This document shows positions 6,898 through 19,962 of a DNA stretch of 64,000 nucleotides, one piece after another. The stretch comes from Enterobacter sp. R4-368 (GTDB lineage: Bacteria > Pseudomonadota > Gammaproteobacteria > Enterobacterales > Enterobacteriaceae). The notes under the pieces were generated by a model. It was not told the origin of the DNA. It was given only the letters and a program-made list of their open reading frames with translations, and ran no database searches. The translations under genes were made by a program, and so were the position numbers. How positions within the stretch are numbered: position 1 is the stretch's first letter; each line of letters begins with the position of its first letter. The stretch spans positions 1,860,001 through 1,924,000 of the forward strand of contig NC_021500.1 in NCBI RefSeq assembly GCF_000410515.1. Reading direction: 5' to 3'.

Positions 6898-9528
6898 TTA
6901 TGACAGTTTAGCGCTTACCCAGTCTTTTACACTGGCGAGAGCGGCAGGCAGTGCGGCTGCGTCTGTACCGCCGGCTTGCGCCATATCCGGACGTCCGCCA
7001 CCTTTACCCCCGACCTGCTGGGCAACCATACCAATCAATTCCCCTGCTTTCACACGGTCGGTCACATCCTTCGACACACCCGCAATCAGGGAAACTTTTC
7101 CTTCCGCCACGGTGGCAAGCACAATCACTGAAGCACCCAGTTGGTTTTTCAGATCGTCCACCATGGTACGCAGCATCTTCGGCTCGACGCCAGCCAGCTC
7201 GCTAACCAGCAGTTTTACGCCGTTAAGATCGATAGCTTTACCGGACAGGTTAGCGCTCTCCTGCGCTGCCGCCTGCTCTTTAAGCTGCTGCAACTCTTTT
7301 TCCAGCTGGCGAGTACGTTCGATAACAGTACGCACTTTATCGCCAAGGTTCTGGCTGTCGCCCTTCAGCAACTGCGCAACATCATGCAGTTGGTCACTCT
7401 GCGCATGCAGGCTGGCAATCGCGCCTTCACCGGTAACGGCCTCGATACGACGCACACCTGCCGCTGTGCCGGATTCAGACACAATGCGGAACAGACCAAT
7501 ATCACCGGTGCGGGAAGCATGTGTGCCGCCGCAGAGTTCAGTCGAGAAATCACCCATGCGCAGCACGCGCACGCGGTCTTCGTATTTCTCGCCAAACAGC
7601 GCCATTGCACCATTCGCTTTTGCCGTTTCCAGATCCATGATGTTGGTTTCGATTGGCAGGTTACGGCGAATTTGCGCGTTCACCAGATCTTCTACCGCAC
7701 GGATTTCCGATGGCTTCATGGCTTCAAAATGGGAGAAGTCAAAGCGCAACGCTTTGTCATTGACCAGAGAGCCTTTCTGCGCAACGTGCGTACCGAGCAC
7801 ATCGCGCAGCGCGGCATGCATCAGGTGTGTGGCAGAGTGGTTCAGACGAATACGCGCACGGCGCGCTTCATCGACTTCCGCTTTCACACCGTCGCCCACT
7901 TTCAGCGAACCGCTACTCAACTTGCCGAGATGACCAATCGCCTGGCCGTACTTCTGCGTATCCTGTACGGCAAAGGCAAAGCCATTACCTTTCAGTTCGC
8001 CTTTATCGCCCACCTGGCCGCCAGACTCGGCGTAGAACGGCGTTTCATCAAGAACAACAACCGCTTCCTGACCTGCGGCAATCGCGTTAACCGGCTTACC
8101 ATCGACAAACAGCGCAGTCACTTTGCCGTTCAGTTCCAGATGGTCATAACCTTTAAATTCTGAAGCGCCATCAACGCGGATCATCGCGTTGTAATCTGCG
8201 CCAAAACCGCTGGATTCGCGCGCGCGGCGGCGTTGCTCTTCCATCGCGGCTTCAAAACCTGCTTCGTCAACTTTCAGATTACGTTCACGGCAGACATCGG
8301 CGGTTAAATCCACCGGGAAGCCATACGTATCGTACAAGCGGAAAGCGGTCTCGCCGTCCAGCGTGTCACCTTTCAGTTTTGCCAGCTCTTCGTCCAGCAG
8401 CGCCAGGCCACGCTCCAGCGTACGCGCAAATTGTTCTTCTTCGGTTTTCAGAACCTGCTCAACCTGCGCCTGCTGGCGTTGCAGATCTTCACCGGCGGAA
8501 CCCATCACCTCAATCAACGGGCCTACCAGTTTATAGAAGAAGGTGTCCTTCGCGCCCAGCATGTTGCCATGACGAATCGCACGACGAATGATACGACGCA
8601 GCACATAACCACGGTTTTCGTTCGACGGAATGACGCCATCGGCGATAAGGAAGGCACAAGAACGAATGTGGTCGGCAATAACACGCAGCGACTTATTGCT
8701 CAAATCTGTCGCGCCGGTCACATTTGCCACCGCCTGAATCAGCCTGGTGAACAGGTCGATTTCGTAGTTGGAATTCACATGTTGCAGCACCGCGGCAACA
8801 CGCTCCAGGCCCATACCGGTATCCACGGACGGCTTCGGCAGCGGTTCCATAGTGCCATCGGCCTGGCGGTTGAACTGCATAAAGACGATGTTCCAGATTT
8901 CGATATAGCGGTCGCCGTCTTCTTCCGGGCTGCCCGGAGGGCCACCCCAGATGTGGTCGCCGTGATCGTAGAAAATCTCGGTGCACGGGCCGCATGGACC
9001 GGTATCGCCCATCTGCCAGAAGTTGTCAGAGGCGTAAGCGGCGCCTTTGTTATCGCCGATGCGTATAATGCGCTCGCGCGGCACGCCCACTTCTTTTTCC
9101 CAGATTTCGTACGCCTCATCGTCCGTTTCGTATACCGTCACCCACAGACGCTCTTTCGGCAGGTTGAACCAGTTCTCACCGGTCAGCAGTTCCCATGCGT
9201 ACTGAATAGCATCATGTTTGAAGTAGTCGCCGAAGCTAAAGTTGCCCAGCATTTCAAAGAATGTGTGATGGCGTGCGGTGTAACCGACGTTTTCCAGGTC
9301 GTTGTGTTTACCACCAGCACGAACGCAACGCTGTGCTGTGGTAGCGCGGGAATAATTACGTTTGTCGAGCCCAAGGAATACATCCTTGAACTGGTTCATC
9401 CCGGCGTTAGTAAACAGCAGAGTCGGGTCGTTATTCGGTACCAGGGAGCTGCTGGCAACTACCTGATGTCCCTTACTATGGAAAAAATCGAGAAACGCCT
9501 GACGGATCTCAGCGGTGCTCTTGCTCAT
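6898..9528 (-). CDS. alaS: alanine-tRNA ligase
   Basis: The 876-aa product is full length and collinear with E. coli AlaS. It charges tRNA-Ala in the cytoplasm and edits mischarged Ser/Gly. The N-terminal class II aminoacylation domain contains [15 protein letters not shown] (motif 2 region). The central editing domain carries the zinc-binding [11 protein letters not shown] motif (HxxxH) and the [13 protein letters not shown] motif. The C-terminal C-Ala/oligomerisation domain follows a Gln/Glu-rich coiled coil near residue 730. It is transcribed with csrA downstream. Confidence 0.98.
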   Translation of the reverse strand: MSKSTAEIRQAFLDFFHSKGHQVVASSSLVPNNDPTLLFTNAGMNQFKDVFLGLDKRNYSRATTAQRCVRAGGKHNDLENVGYTARHHTFFEMLGNFSFGDYFKHDAIQYAWELLTGENWFNLPKERLWVTVYETDDEAYEIWEKEVGVPRERIIRIGDNKGAAYASDNFWQMGDTGPCGPCTEIFYDHGDHIWGGPPGSPEEDGDRYIEIWNIVFMQFNRQADGTMEPLPKPSVDTGMGLERVAAVLQHVNSNYEIDLFTRLIQAVANVTGATDLSNKSLRVIADHIRSCAFLIADGVIPSNENRGYVLRRIIRRAIRHGNMLGAKDTFFYKLVGPLIEVMGSAGEDLQRQQAQVEQVLKTEEEQFARTLERGLALLDEELAKLKGDTLDGETAFRLYDTYGFPVDLTADVCRERNLKVDEAGFEAAMEEQRRRARESSGFGADYNAMIRVDGASEFKGYDHLELNGKVTALFVDGKPVNAIAAGQEAVVVLDETPFYAESGGQVGDKGELKGNGFAFAVQDTQKYGQAIGHLGKLSSGSLKVGDGVKAEVDEARRARIRLNHSATHLMHAALRDVLGTHVAQKGSLVNDKALRFDFSHFEAMKPSEIRAVEDLVNAQIRRNLPIETNIMDLETAKANGAMALFGEKYEDRVRVLRMGDFSTELCGGTHASRTGDIGLFRIVSESGTAAGVRRIEAVTGEGAIASLHAQSDQLHDVAQLLKGDSQNLGDKVRTVIERTRQLEKELQQLKEQAAAQESANLSGKAIDLNGVKLLVSELAGVEPKMLRTMVDDLKNQLGASVIVLATVAEGKVSLIAGVSKDVTDRVKAGELIGMVAQQVGGKGGGRPDMAQAGGTDAAALPAALASVKDWVSAKLS

Positions 9529-9657
9529 AATTATCCTGAAATCAAGCTAACGAAATGTGGTAACCGGCCGTTGCCATACATGGAAAACGCGCCAGCTACT
9601 GGAAAAAGTGGGAATAAGATAAGTTTTCTTTACTGCGAAGTAAAATCCCGTATGCGC

Positions 9658-10158
9658 TCAGTCGGCAAAATTTCGCCATATTTCCTGAATATCTTCCTGC
9701 ATAAAGCCGCGATAGAGCAAAAAACGCTGCACTTTTACTTTCGCCGCATATTCAGTCGGTAGCGGTTCGCCATATTTGCGCTGCGCCTGCGCACGGGCAC
9801 TCTCCACCCAGTCGATATCGCATTCGCGTAGCGCGCTTTCGCTGTCTTCTCGCGAAATTCCTTTTTGATTTAACTCCTGCCGAATGCGCGCCGGACCATA
9901 ACCTTTGCGCGCACGACTGGCGATAAACTGGCGCACAAAGCGCATATCATCAAGAAAGTTATGCTCCAGACACCATGCCACGACCTCTTCGACCTCTTCC
10001 GGCGTGATATCCAATTCTTCCGGGCCGTTTTTACTCATTACTGGCGCGGTTAATTTGCGGCGAAACTCTTTTTCACTGTGATCGCGCATCGCCAGAATCC
10101 GCATCGCCCGGTCACGCAGGCGGGAAACGGCGGAGCGTCGGGAAGAGTTCTCGGACAT
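9658..10158 (-). CDS. recX: RecA regulatory protein RecX
   Basis: The 166-aa product has the E. coli RecX length. It caps and disassembles RecA filaments and limits RecA activity. The three-helix repeats are visible: [12 protein letters not shown] in repeat 1, [19 protein letters not shown] in repeat 2, and [13 protein letters not shown] at the C-terminus. The N-terminal 10 residues diverge from E. coli, as is common. It lies 68 bp after recA, behind a hairpin, so expression should depend on readthrough from the LexA-controlled recA promoter. Confidence 0.95.
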   Translation of the reverse strand: MSENSSRRSAVSRLRDRAMRILAMRDHSEKEFRRKLTAPVMSKNGPEELDITPEEVEEVVAWCLEHNFLDDMRFVRQFIASRARKGYGPARIRQELNQKGISREDSESALRECDIDWVESARAQAQRKYGEPLPTEYAAKVKVQRFLLYRGFMQEDIQEIWRNFAD

Positions 10159-10181
10159 GGCTTGATCCTGTGTTCGTAGAA

Positions 10182-10209
10182 AAGCAAAAGGGCTGCATCA
10201 GCAGCCCTT
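10182..10209 (-). terminator. attenuating terminator between recA and recX
   Basis: A perfect stem AAGGGCTGC/GCAGCCCTT (10188-10196 with 10201-10209), loop TGAT, followed by TTGCTTTTC. In E. coli a terminator at this place lets only a small fraction of recA transcripts extend into recX. Confidence 0.85.
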
Positions 10210-10226
10210 GATTACCATTCAAATTA

Positions 10227-11357
<1,131 letters not shown>

Positions 11358-11360
11358 TTA

Positions 11361-11380
11361 TACTGTATAGTCATACAGTA
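11361..11380 (-). promoter_or_regulatory. LexA (SOS) box of recA
   Basis: The 20-bp palindromic element TACTGTATGACTATACAGTA on the minus strand has CTG and CAG in the canonical 10-bp spacing. It matches the E. coli recA operator at nearly every position and lies 70 bp before the recA start. Confidence 0.95.
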
Positions 11381-11878
11381 TCAAGCATTTTGTAGAAAAT
11401 GTTGCCAAAGGGTTTGCAGGGCATAGGCGGTGGCCTGTCTGCGCACCGCTTCACGATCGCCGGAGAAGCATTCACGGCGCGTGATCCCTTCCCCGCTGAC
11501 GCTGGCGATGCCAAACCAAACCGTGCCAACCGGCTTCTCGTCGCTGCCGCCATCCGGCCCGGCGATGCCGCTAATGGAAATCGCATAATCGGCACGCGCT
11601 GCCTTCAGCGCGCCAATCGCCATCTCGACCACCACCGGCTCGCTGACCGCGCCGTGCGCATCCAGCGTGGCGGGCTGTACGCCAATCATTTGGGCTTTCG
11701 CTTCATTACTGTAGGTAACAAACCCGCGTTCAAACCAGGCGGAACTGCCAGCGATATCGGTGATCACCTTCGCCACCCAGCCGCCGGTACAGGACTCTGC
11801 CGTTGTCAGCGTCGCGCCGCGCGCCCTGAGCGCCAGCCCGATGCGTTCGCTGAGCTGCATTAATTCATTGTCCGTCAT
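11381..11878 (-). CDS. pncC: nicotinamide-nucleotide amidase PncC
   Basis: The 165-aa product closely matches E. coli PncC (YgaD), a CinA-C family enzyme. It deamidates NMN to nicotinate mononucleotide in the pyridine-nucleotide cycle. The family motif TTAESCTGGWVAKVITDIAG starts near residue 24, and SISGIAGPDGGS is intact. The ATG at 11878 gives the family length; extending the frame upstream adds 41 residues with no homology. It lies just upstream of the recA SOS box, but its promoter is on its own far side. Confidence 0.96.
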   Translation of the reverse strand: MTDNELMQLSERIGLALRARGATLTTAESCTGGWVAKVITDIAGSSAWFERGFVTYSNEAKAQMIGVQPATLDAHGAVSEPVVVEMAIGALKAARADYAISISGIAGPDGGSDEKPVGTVWFGIASVSGEGITRRECFSGDREAVRRQATAYALQTLWQHFLQNA

Positions 11879-11972
11879 GATGGTTCCCGTGCGTCTAAAA
11901 ACTGTGGCGGAAAAGATACCACTTTCCGTGAAAAGATGGAGACGGGATGGCGAATTTACGAGGAGGCTTCCG

Positions 11973-11997
11973 AAAAAAGGCCAGCGAGCGCCGGCCT
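11973..11997 (-). terminator. terminator of the metal ABC-transporter operon
   Basis: An imperfect GC-rich stem AGGCC…GGCCT (11978-11997) is followed on the minus strand by six T residues. It lies 18 bp after the binding-protein gene. Confidence 0.75.
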
Positions 11998-12014
11998 GCA
12001 TGGCTTATTGCCTG

Positions 12015-12893
12015 TTACTTCATGCTGTTATAGATAGTGTCGACGTTATGACGAAAGGCTTTCTGATAGGTATCTGCCACCCCGCCTTTGGCGCTTAACG
12101 CTTCCGGATAAAGCTCGCCACCCGGTTGCGCGCCGGTTGCGCTGGCGATCTGTTTCACCAGCCGTGGATCCAGCTGGTTTTCCATAAACCACACTTTCAC
12201 GCCATCTGCTTTGATCTGTTTGATCAGCGAAGCGACCTGCGCGGCGCTGGCTTCACTTTCAGAAGAGATGCCTTGCGGCGCCATGAAATCAACGCCGTAA
12301 GCGCGAGCAAAATAACCAAACGCGTCGTGGCTGGTCAGCACTTTGCGTTTCGCCTGCGGCACCGCGCTGAAGCGCTCTTTCGCCCAGCTATCCAGCTTAG
12401 TTAACTGGTCGATATAACGCTGACCGGAGGCATTCAACGCGGCTTCGTCAACCGGATCGGCTTTCACCAGCGCGGCAAGAATATTTTTCGCATACAGCGC
12501 ACCATTCGCCGCACTGTTCCAGGCGTGGGGATCGGTCACCGTTGCGCCATCTTCTTCCAGCGTATGCGTTGCAACGCCGGTTGATGCGACGACAAGCTGG
12601 CCTTTAAAGCCAGAGGCTTTCACCAGACGATCTAACCAGCCTTCCAGCCCCAGGCCGTTCACCACCACCACGTCGGCGCTGTTAAGCAGTGCGCTGTCTT
12701 TCGCCGACGGTTCAAAGGTATGCGGATCGCCATCCGGCCCCACCAGCGTCGTCACCTTGACATGATCGCCGCCGACTTGCCGGGTGATATCGCCCAGAAT
12801 CGAGAAGCTGGCGACCACATTTACTGTTTTTGCCATTGCGCCCTGCGCCACCAGGCCGAGCGCCAGCGCCAGAATAAGCCCTGTCCGTTTCAT
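12015..12893 (-). CDS. metal ABC transporter substrate-binding protein (probably zinc)
   Basis: The 292-aa periplasmic cluster-9 (ZnuA/TroA-family) protein has a signal peptide ending near GAMAKTVNVVA. Candidate metal ligands are the His in DGDPHTFEP, the His in TDPHAWN, the His in SHDAFGYF and the acidic residue in ENQLDP. The long His-rich loop of E. coli ZnuA is absent, so it resembles AztC/TroA-type proteins more. I take the second of two adjacent ATGs (12893) because GGGG is then five bases upstream. It is the last gene of a four-gene operon behind a Zur-like operator, which favours zinc over manganese or iron. E. coli lacks this operon between pncC and mltB. Confidence 0.85.
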   Translation of the reverse strand: MKRTGLILALALGLVAQGAMAKTVNVVASFSILGDITRQVGGDHVKVTTLVGPDGDPHTFEPSAKDSALLNSADVVVVNGLGLEGWLDRLVKASGFKGQLVVASTGVATHTLEEDGATVTDPHAWNSAANGALYAKNILAALVKADPVDEAALNASGQRYIDQLTKLDSWAKERFSAVPQAKRKVLTSHDAFGYFARAYGVDFMAPQGISSESEASAAQVASLIKQIKADGVKVWFMENQLDPRLVKQIASATGAQPGGELYPEALSAKGGVADTYQKAFRHNVDTIYNSMK

Positions 12894-12905
12894 CATTTCC
12901 CCTTG

Positions 12906-13769
12906 CTACGTTAAAAGTGCGCGCAGGCTGCGAGCCAGCCCACTGCGCGTGCCGAATAAAATGGAAAAAAAGAAGACAATACTGGCGGTCAGCACAATCG
13001 CCGGTCCGGCGGGTAATCCCGCCATCCACGACAGGCTTAACCCAAGCCACGCGCACAGCGCGCCAATGCTGGCCGCAAGCCATAATAATCCCGGTAATGT
13101 CCGCGCCCAGCAGCGCGCCGCCACGGCGGGGAGCATCATCACGCCTACGGCCATTAATGTGCCGAGCACCTGAAACCCGGCCACCAGGTTAAGCACCAGT
13201 AACGCCAGAAACAGCCCGTGCAGCAGGCCAGGTGCACGCGGGGCGTTAACCTGCAAAAACGTGCTGTCGAACGCTTCACTGACCATGCCGCGATAGCAAA
13301 ACGCCAACATCATCAGCGTCAGGCTGGCCACACCCGCGACAAACAGCGCCGAGTCGCGATCGACCGCCAGAATCGAGCCAAACAGCAGATGCAGCAGATC
13401 GACACTGGAGCCGCGCAGCGAAACCAGCGTGACGCCGAGCGCCAGCGAACCGAGGTAGAAACCGGCAAAACTGGCATCCTCTTTCAGCGGCGTGCGGCGG
13501 CTTACCCACCCGGCAACCAGCGCAACCACGATCCCGGCGATAAAACCGCCGATACTCATCGCCAGCAGCGACATGCCGCTCAGCAAATAACCCACCGCCA
13601 CGCCAGGCAGAATGGCGTGCGACAGCGCATCGCCCATCAGGCTCATGCGCCGCAGCAGCAAAAAAACGCCCAGCGCCGTGGTACTGATGGAGAGCGCCAG
13701 ACACACCACCAGTGCGCGGCGCATAAAGCCAAACTCGATAAACGGCTGGAAAAAGAGATGCCAGATCAT
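12906..13769 (-). CDS. metal ABC transporter permease
   Basis: The 287-aa polytopic membrane protein of the ZnuB/TroC (ABC-3) family has about eight hydrophobic segments. The conserved LMGDALSHAILPGVAVGYL segment lies near residue 45. The start at 13769 overlaps the ATPase stop (ATGA), with GAGG ten bases upstream; an upstream in-frame GTG at 13778 has no suitable ribosome-binding site. It forms the channel for the metal delivered by the binding protein encoded 13 bp downstream. AztB is the closest functional label I would consider. Confidence 0.88.
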   Translation of the reverse strand: MIWHLFFQPFIEFGFMRRALVVCLALSISTTALGVFLLLRRMSLMGDALSHAILPGVAVGYLLSGMSLLAMSIGGFIAGIVVALVAGWVSRRTPLKEDASFAGFYLGSLALGVTLVSLRGSSVDLLHLLFGSILAVDRDSALFVAGVASLTLMMLAFCYRGMVSEAFDSTFLQVNAPRAPGLLHGLFLALLVLNLVAGFQVLGTLMAVGVMMLPAVAARCWARTLPGLLWLAASIGALCAWLGLSLSWMAGLPAGPAIVLTASIVFFFSILFGTRSGLARSLRALLT

Positions 13770-14440
13770 GCGCTGCACGCCTCATCTTTTGTCGCGAAAT
13801 GCGCTGTCGCGCCCCACTGCGCCACGCGTTCGTCGAGGCGTAACGTTTGCGGGAAATAGCGAGACACGCGCTCGCTATCGTGCAGCACGGCAATAACGGT
13901 TTGCCCGCCGCGATGCATGTCCACAATCTGCTCCATCAACAGTTGCGATGTGGCTTCATCAATACCGGTGAACGGCTCGTCGAGCATCACTAGCGGCGCG
14001 TTCTGCACCCAGACGCGGGCAAACAACATGCGCTGAAACTGCCCGCCGGAGAGCGTATCAATCGTTTCGCGCGCCATTGCTGTCAGCCCAACGCGCTCCA
14101 GCCCCTGAGCGATGCGGCTACGGGCATCGCGGTTCAACCCGCGAAACAGCGAAACGCGCGGCCAGCAGCCCATACTCACCACGTCCTGCACGGTGAGCGG
14201 AAATTGAGATTCCAGCGCGTGGCGCTGCGCCAGCCAGCCGATGACGGGCCGCGCCGGTTGCCAGCGCAAAACGCCGCTCACCGGCGGTAAAAATCCGGCC
14301 AGCGTTTTTAACAGGGTCGATTTACCGCAGCCGTTCGCGCCAACAATCGCCGTCATACTGCCGCGCGCCAGCGTGCCGCATAGCGCCGGCGTGATCGCGA
14401 GGCGATCGTAGCCTGCGACCAGGTGGTCAAGTTCAATCAT
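13766..14440 (-). CDS. metal ABC transporter ATP-binding protein
   Basis: The 224-aa ABC ATPase has Walker A GANGCGKST near residue 35, the Q-loop in WLAQRH, the signature LSGGQFQRM near 129, Walker B LVMLDEPF, and the switch His in AVLHD. It powers metal import with the permease encoded downstream. Its start overlaps the stop of the small membrane peptide gene (ATGA), and its own stop overlaps the permease start. The three coupled junctions imply fixed stoichiometry. The family is ZnuC/AztA-like, and zinc is inferred from the operator. Confidence 0.88.
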   Translation of the reverse strand: MIELDHLVAGYDRLAITPALCGTLARGSMTAIVGANGCGKSTLLKTLAGFLPPVSGVLRWQPARPVIGWLAQRHALESQFPLTVQDVVSMGCWPRVSLFRGLNRDARSRIAQGLERVGLTAMARETIDTLSGGQFQRMLFARVWVQNAPLVMLDEPFTGIDEATSQLLMEQIVDMHRGGQTVIAVLHDSERVSRYFPQTLRLDERVAQWGATAHFATKDEACSA

Positions 14441-14547
14441 GGCAGCGCAACCGCCCAGCTAGTCAGGAGCCAAAGCACCGCTAATAGTGCGGCTGCCAGC
14501 ACTAAACGGATCGTGCCGGAAAGGGAAAACAACGTTACGGGAATCAT
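14437..14547 (-). CDS. 36-aa membrane peptide leading the metal-transport operon
   Basis: The frame runs from the ATG at 14547 to a TGA overlapping the ATPase ATG. It starts MIPVTLFSLSGTIRL and then has a single hydrophobic segment rich in Leu, Ala, Val and Trp, ending WAVALP. A GAGGTG ribosome-binding site lies seven bases before the ATG, and a Zur-like operator 14 bp upstream. The ATGA coupling to the ATPase and the membrane-segment composition support real translation. It could be a small accessory subunit of the transporter or a leader peptide that tunes translation. I know no named homologue. Confidence 0.6.
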   Translation of the reverse strand: MIPVTLFSLSGTIRLVLAAALLAVLWLLTSWAVALP

Positions 14548-14560
14548 TCACACACCTCAT

Positions 14561-14577
14561 ATGTTATAACGTAACAA
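14561..14577 (-). promoter_or_regulatory. Zur-like operator
   Basis: The element ATGTTATAACGTAACAA contains the inverted repeat TGTTA-N5-TAACA. It fits the enterobacterial Zur box ATGTTATA-N-TATAACAT at about 13 of 16 positions. It lies 14 bp before the first start codon of the metal-transport operon, where bound Zur would block transcription when zinc is plentiful. Confidence 0.75.
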
Positions 14578-14642
14578 TAATCAGTATGAATAATTAAGTA
14601 AATCGCTATGCGTAACGGGAGTGCATCGAAATGTTTCAGATT

Positions 14643-14660
14643 CCCCTCCCGCAGGAGGGG
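14643..14660 (-). terminator. hairpin after mltB
   Basis: A perfect 7-bp stem CCCCTCC/GGAGGGG with a four-base loop lies seven bases after the mltB stop. There is no T-run, so it may be a transcript-end stabiliser rather than a strong terminator. Confidence 0.5.
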
Positions 14661-14667
14661 AGAGGGA

Positions 14668-15750
14668 TCAGCGAACGCGCGCCAGTGAAACCGCCTGGCC
14701 GAGCTGCCAGACCGCCATCGCGTAATGCGTGCTGTGGTTATAGCGGGTAATGGTGAAGAAGTTCGGCAGACCGTACCAGTACTCATAGCCGGTGCCCACA
14801 TCAAGGCGCAGCAGGCTCGCCTGTTGGTGCGCGCCCAGCGGTTGTTGCGGTGTTAAACCCGCCGCCGCCAGTTGCCCGACGCTGTAATTGGTTTTAAAGC
14901 CATTTTCCAGCCCCGGTGCCTGGCCGTTGGCCGGAACCGCCACGATATCGCCCTTCACCCAGCCGTGCTGTTTGAAGTAGTTCGCCACGCTGCCAATGGC
15001 ATCCACCGGATCCCACAGGTTGATATGCCCGTCGCCGTTGAAATCGACGGCGTACTGCTTGTACGAAGAGGGCATAAACTGTCCATAGCCCATTGCGCCA
15101 GCGAAAGAACCTTTCAGTTCGAGCGGATCATCACTTTCATCGCGCGCCATCAGCAGGAAAGTTTCGAGTTCACTGGCGAAATACTCCGCGCGGCGCGGGT
15201 AAGCGAAGGCCAGCGTCGCTAACCCGTCGAGAATACGCGTTTTGCCCATCACGCGGCCCCAGCGGGTTTCCACGCCGATGATGCCAACGATAATTTCCGG
15301 CGGCACACCGTAAACCATCCACGCGCGGTTAAGCGCGTCTTCATACTGATTCCAGAACGCCACGCCATTTTGCACGTTGTCCGGGGTGATGAACTGCTTG
15401 CGATAGCGCAGCCAGGCGCCGTTCGGCCCGGTGGGTCCCGCTGTCGTCGGCGCTTGCTTATCCATCAGGCGCAACACGTAGTCCAGGCGTTTGGCCTGCG
15501 AGAGAATTTCATGCAGTTGCTGGCGGTCAAAACCGTGCTTACTGACCATCATATTGATGAACTGCTCCGCCGCCGGGTTATTGGCAAAGTCACCGCCGGT
15601 CATCAGAACATTGTGCTGCGGCTCAAGCAGAAAACCGCCGGAAGGCGCGGGCGACGCGGTTTGCGGGGTTTCAGCAAGCGGGGGTTTACTGCTACAGGCA
15701 CAGAGCACAACAAACGCAGGCAGCAATGCTGCGTAACAACGCTTCAACAT
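14668..15750 (-). CDS. mltB: membrane-bound lytic murein transglycosylase B
   Basis: The 360-aa product is about the E. coli MltB length (361). It cleaves glycan strands of peptidoglycan with formation of 1,6-anhydro-muropeptides, anchored as an outer-membrane lipoprotein. The signal peptide ends in a lipobox-like LCACSS. The catalytic Glu is in GIIGVETRWGR near residue 162, GAMGYGQFMPSSY follows, and the Ca-binding EF-hand-like loop DFNGDGHINLWD is near 237. It is the E. coli neighbour of srlA; the metal operon is inserted on its other side. Confidence 0.97.
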   Translation of the reverse strand: MLKRCYAALLPAFVVLCACSSKPPLAETPQTASPAPSGGFLLEPQHNVLMTGGDFANNPAAEQFINMMVSKHGFDRQQLHEILSQAKRLDYVLRLMDKQAPTTAGPTGPNGAWLRYRKQFITPDNVQNGVAFWNQYEDALNRAWMVYGVPPEIIVGIIGVETRWGRVMGKTRILDGLATLAFAYPRRAEYFASELETFLLMARDESDDPLELKGSFAGAMGYGQFMPSSYKQYAVDFNGDGHINLWDPVDAIGSVANYFKQHGWVKGDIVAVPANGQAPGLENGFKTNYSVGQLAAAGLTPQQPLGAHQQASLLRLDVGTGYEYWYGLPNFFTITRYNHSTHYAMAVWQLGQAVSLARVR

Positions 15751-15933
15751 GGGACTTCCATTTTAAACGAATCAGCCAGGAGCAAGTATGGTAAAGCATC
15801 TAGCTACCGACAAGGAAGCGCCGTAACGCCTGCGCACGCGATCTCACTTCACTTTTTCACCTTCCATTACGCGTTCATTTAATTCCGCTCACTCTCGCAA
15901 AAACTTTCACAATGATCATTTTTTCTTTCATAA

Positions 15934-17545
<1,612 letters not shown>

Positions 17546-17555
17546 GGGGTGTTTT

Positions 17556-17918
17556 ATGAGTGTGATTTATCAAACCACCATTACCCATATCGGTGAGAGC
17601 GCCCCGGACGCGCTGAGCGACAACATGCTGATCACCTTCCGCGAAGGCGCGCCTGCGGATGTCGCCGAGTTCTGTTTTATCCATAACCACGGTGCGCTTT
17701 CGGGCGCGCTGTTACCCGGCGCACAGTTTGAACTTGGCGATCGTCGCTACCCGGTCACCGCCGTCGGCGATGTCGCCGAGCAGAATCTGCGTGAACTGGG
17801 TCATATCACCCTGCGTTTCGATGGGCAAACGCAGGCGGAATACCCCGGAACGGTACACGTCGCAGGCCCGGTGCCGGACGGTATCGCCCCCGGCTGCATT
17901 TTGAAATTTGTCGCTTAA
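17556..17918 (+). CDS. srlB: sorbitol PTS component EIIA
   Basis: The 120-aa cytoplasmic protein matches E. coli SrlB (123 aa). The phosphorylated His lies in CFIHNHGALSG near residue 43. It accepts phosphate from HPr and passes it to SrlE. The ATG at 17556 has AAGGGG upstream; an open frame extends back into srlE but is not conserved. The C-terminus is three residues shorter than in E. coli. Confidence 0.97.
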   Translation: MSVIYQTTITHIGESAPDALSDNMLITFREGAPADVAEFCFIHNHGALSGALLPGAQFELGDRRYPVTAVGDVAEQNLRELGHITLRFDGQTQAEYPGTVHVAGPVPDGIAPGCILKFVA

Positions 17919-17935
17919 GTCGTAAGGAGAAGAGT

Positions 17936-18715
<780 letters not shown>

Positions 18716-18761
18716 TCTGCGTGGCCCTCCGCGCGGGGGCCTGAATTAAAAGGAGAGTGCT

Positions 18762-19118
18762 ATGGTTTCAGCCCTGATCACCGTCGCCGCCATTGCCTGG
18801 CTCTGCCAGATGGCGCTGGGCGGCTGGCAAATCCGCCAGTTTAATAAAGCGTTTGATACGCTGTGCCAGCGCGGGCGCGTCGGCGTCGGGCGCTCCGGCG
18901 GGCGTTTCAAACCGCGCGTGGTGCTGGCCGTGGCCTTTGATCAGCAAGACCGCGTAACGGACACCTTGCTTATGCGCGGTCTCACCGTTTTTGCCCGCCC
19001 CACAAAAATTGACTATCTGAAAGGGATTAAAAGAGAGGAATTAGAGCCTGATGTGATCTTTCCCCATGATCCGAGCTGTCAGAATGCACTATCATTAGCG
19101 CTTAAAATGAAACATTGA
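18762..19118 (+). CDS. gutM: glucitol operon activator GutM
   Basis: The 118-aa protein (E. coli 119) has a hydrophobic N-terminal segment (ALITVAAIAWLCQMALGGW) that probably anchors it in the inner membrane. A basic region follows, RGRVGVGRSGGRFKPRVV. In E. coli it activates srl transcription against the repressor SrlR. It sits between srlD and srlR as expected, with AAGGAG before the start. Confidence 0.93.
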   Translation: MVSALITVAAIAWLCQMALGGWQIRQFNKAFDTLCQRGRVGVGRSGGRFKPRVVLAVAFDQQDRVTDTLLMRGLTVFARPTKIDYLKGIKREELEPDVIFPHDPSCQNALSLALKMKH

Positions 19119-19188
19119 TAATTTCGTTGTGAACGCTAATAGCTTGCGAAATTATCATTTCGCAACGTAACGCAGGATATCAGCGCCT

Positions 19189-19962
19189 ATGAAACCACGT
19201 CAGCGTCAGGCGGCTATTCTTGAGCATCTGCAAAAGCAGGGAAAGTGTTCTGTTGAAGAGCTGTCAGCTTACTTCGACACCACAGGGACAACCATACGTA
19301 AAGATCTCGTCGCGCTGGAGCATTCCGGCGCAGTGATCCGCACTTATGGCGGTGTGGTGCTCAACAAAGATGAAGCCGATCCCCCGATTGATCACAAGAC
19401 GCTTATCAACACCGTGCAAAAAGGGCTGATTGCCGAAACGGCAGTGACCTACATCCACGACGGCGATTCGATCATCCTTGATGCGGGCAGTACCGTGCTG
19501 CAAATGGTGCCGCTGCTCAGCCACTTCAATAACATCACGGTAATGACCAACAGTTTGCATATCGTTAACGCCCTTTCTGAGCTGGATAACGAGCAAACGA
19601 TCCTGATGCCGGGCGGCACTTTCCGTAAGAAATCGGCCTCGTTTCACGGCCAACTGGCGGAAAACGCCTTTGAGCATTTCAGCTTCGACAAGCTGTTTAT
19701 GGGCACCGACGGTATCGATTTAGAGGCGGGTGTCACCACCTTTAACGAGGTGTTCACCGTCAGTAAAGCGATGTGCAACGCCGCGCGGGAAGTGATCCTG
19801 ATGGCGGACTCCTCCAAATTTGGCCGTAAAAGCCCGAACGTGGTTTGTAGCCTGGAAAGCGTGGATAAACTGATCACCGATTCCGGGATCGCCGCCGACG
19901 TGCGCGCCGCGCTGGAAGCCAAAGGAGTTGAAGTGATCATTGCCGGAGAAAAACATGAGTGA
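19189..19962 (+). CDS. srlR: sorbitol operon repressor SrlR
   Basis: The 257-aa DeoR-family repressor has an N-terminal winged helix near residues 5-55 ([20 protein letters not shown]…TTIRKDL) and a sugar-phosphate sensing domain with DAGST near residue 100 and GTDGID near 175. It represses srlAEBD when sorbitol is absent. The last eight bases overlap the gutQ start, so the two are coupled. Length equals the E. coli protein. Confidence 0.97.
   Translation: MKPRQRQAAILEHLQKQGKCSVEELSAYFDTTGTTIRKDLVALEHSGAVIRTYGGVVLNKDEADPPIDHKTLINTVQKGLIAETAVTYIHDGDSIILDAGSTVLQMVPLLSHFNNITVMTNSLHIVNALSELDNEQTILMPGGTFRKKSASFHGQLAENAFEHFSFDKLFMGTDGIDLEAGVTTFNEVFTVSKAMCNAAREVILMADSSKFGRKSPNVVCSLESVDKLITDSGIAADVRAALEAKGVEVIIAGEKHE

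Noticed and set aside
8431..9762. Long open frame (443 codons) on the plus strand opposite alaS
   Set aside because: It is an antisense shadow of a highly conserved, GC-rich gene, with no ribosome-binding site or recognisable domain.
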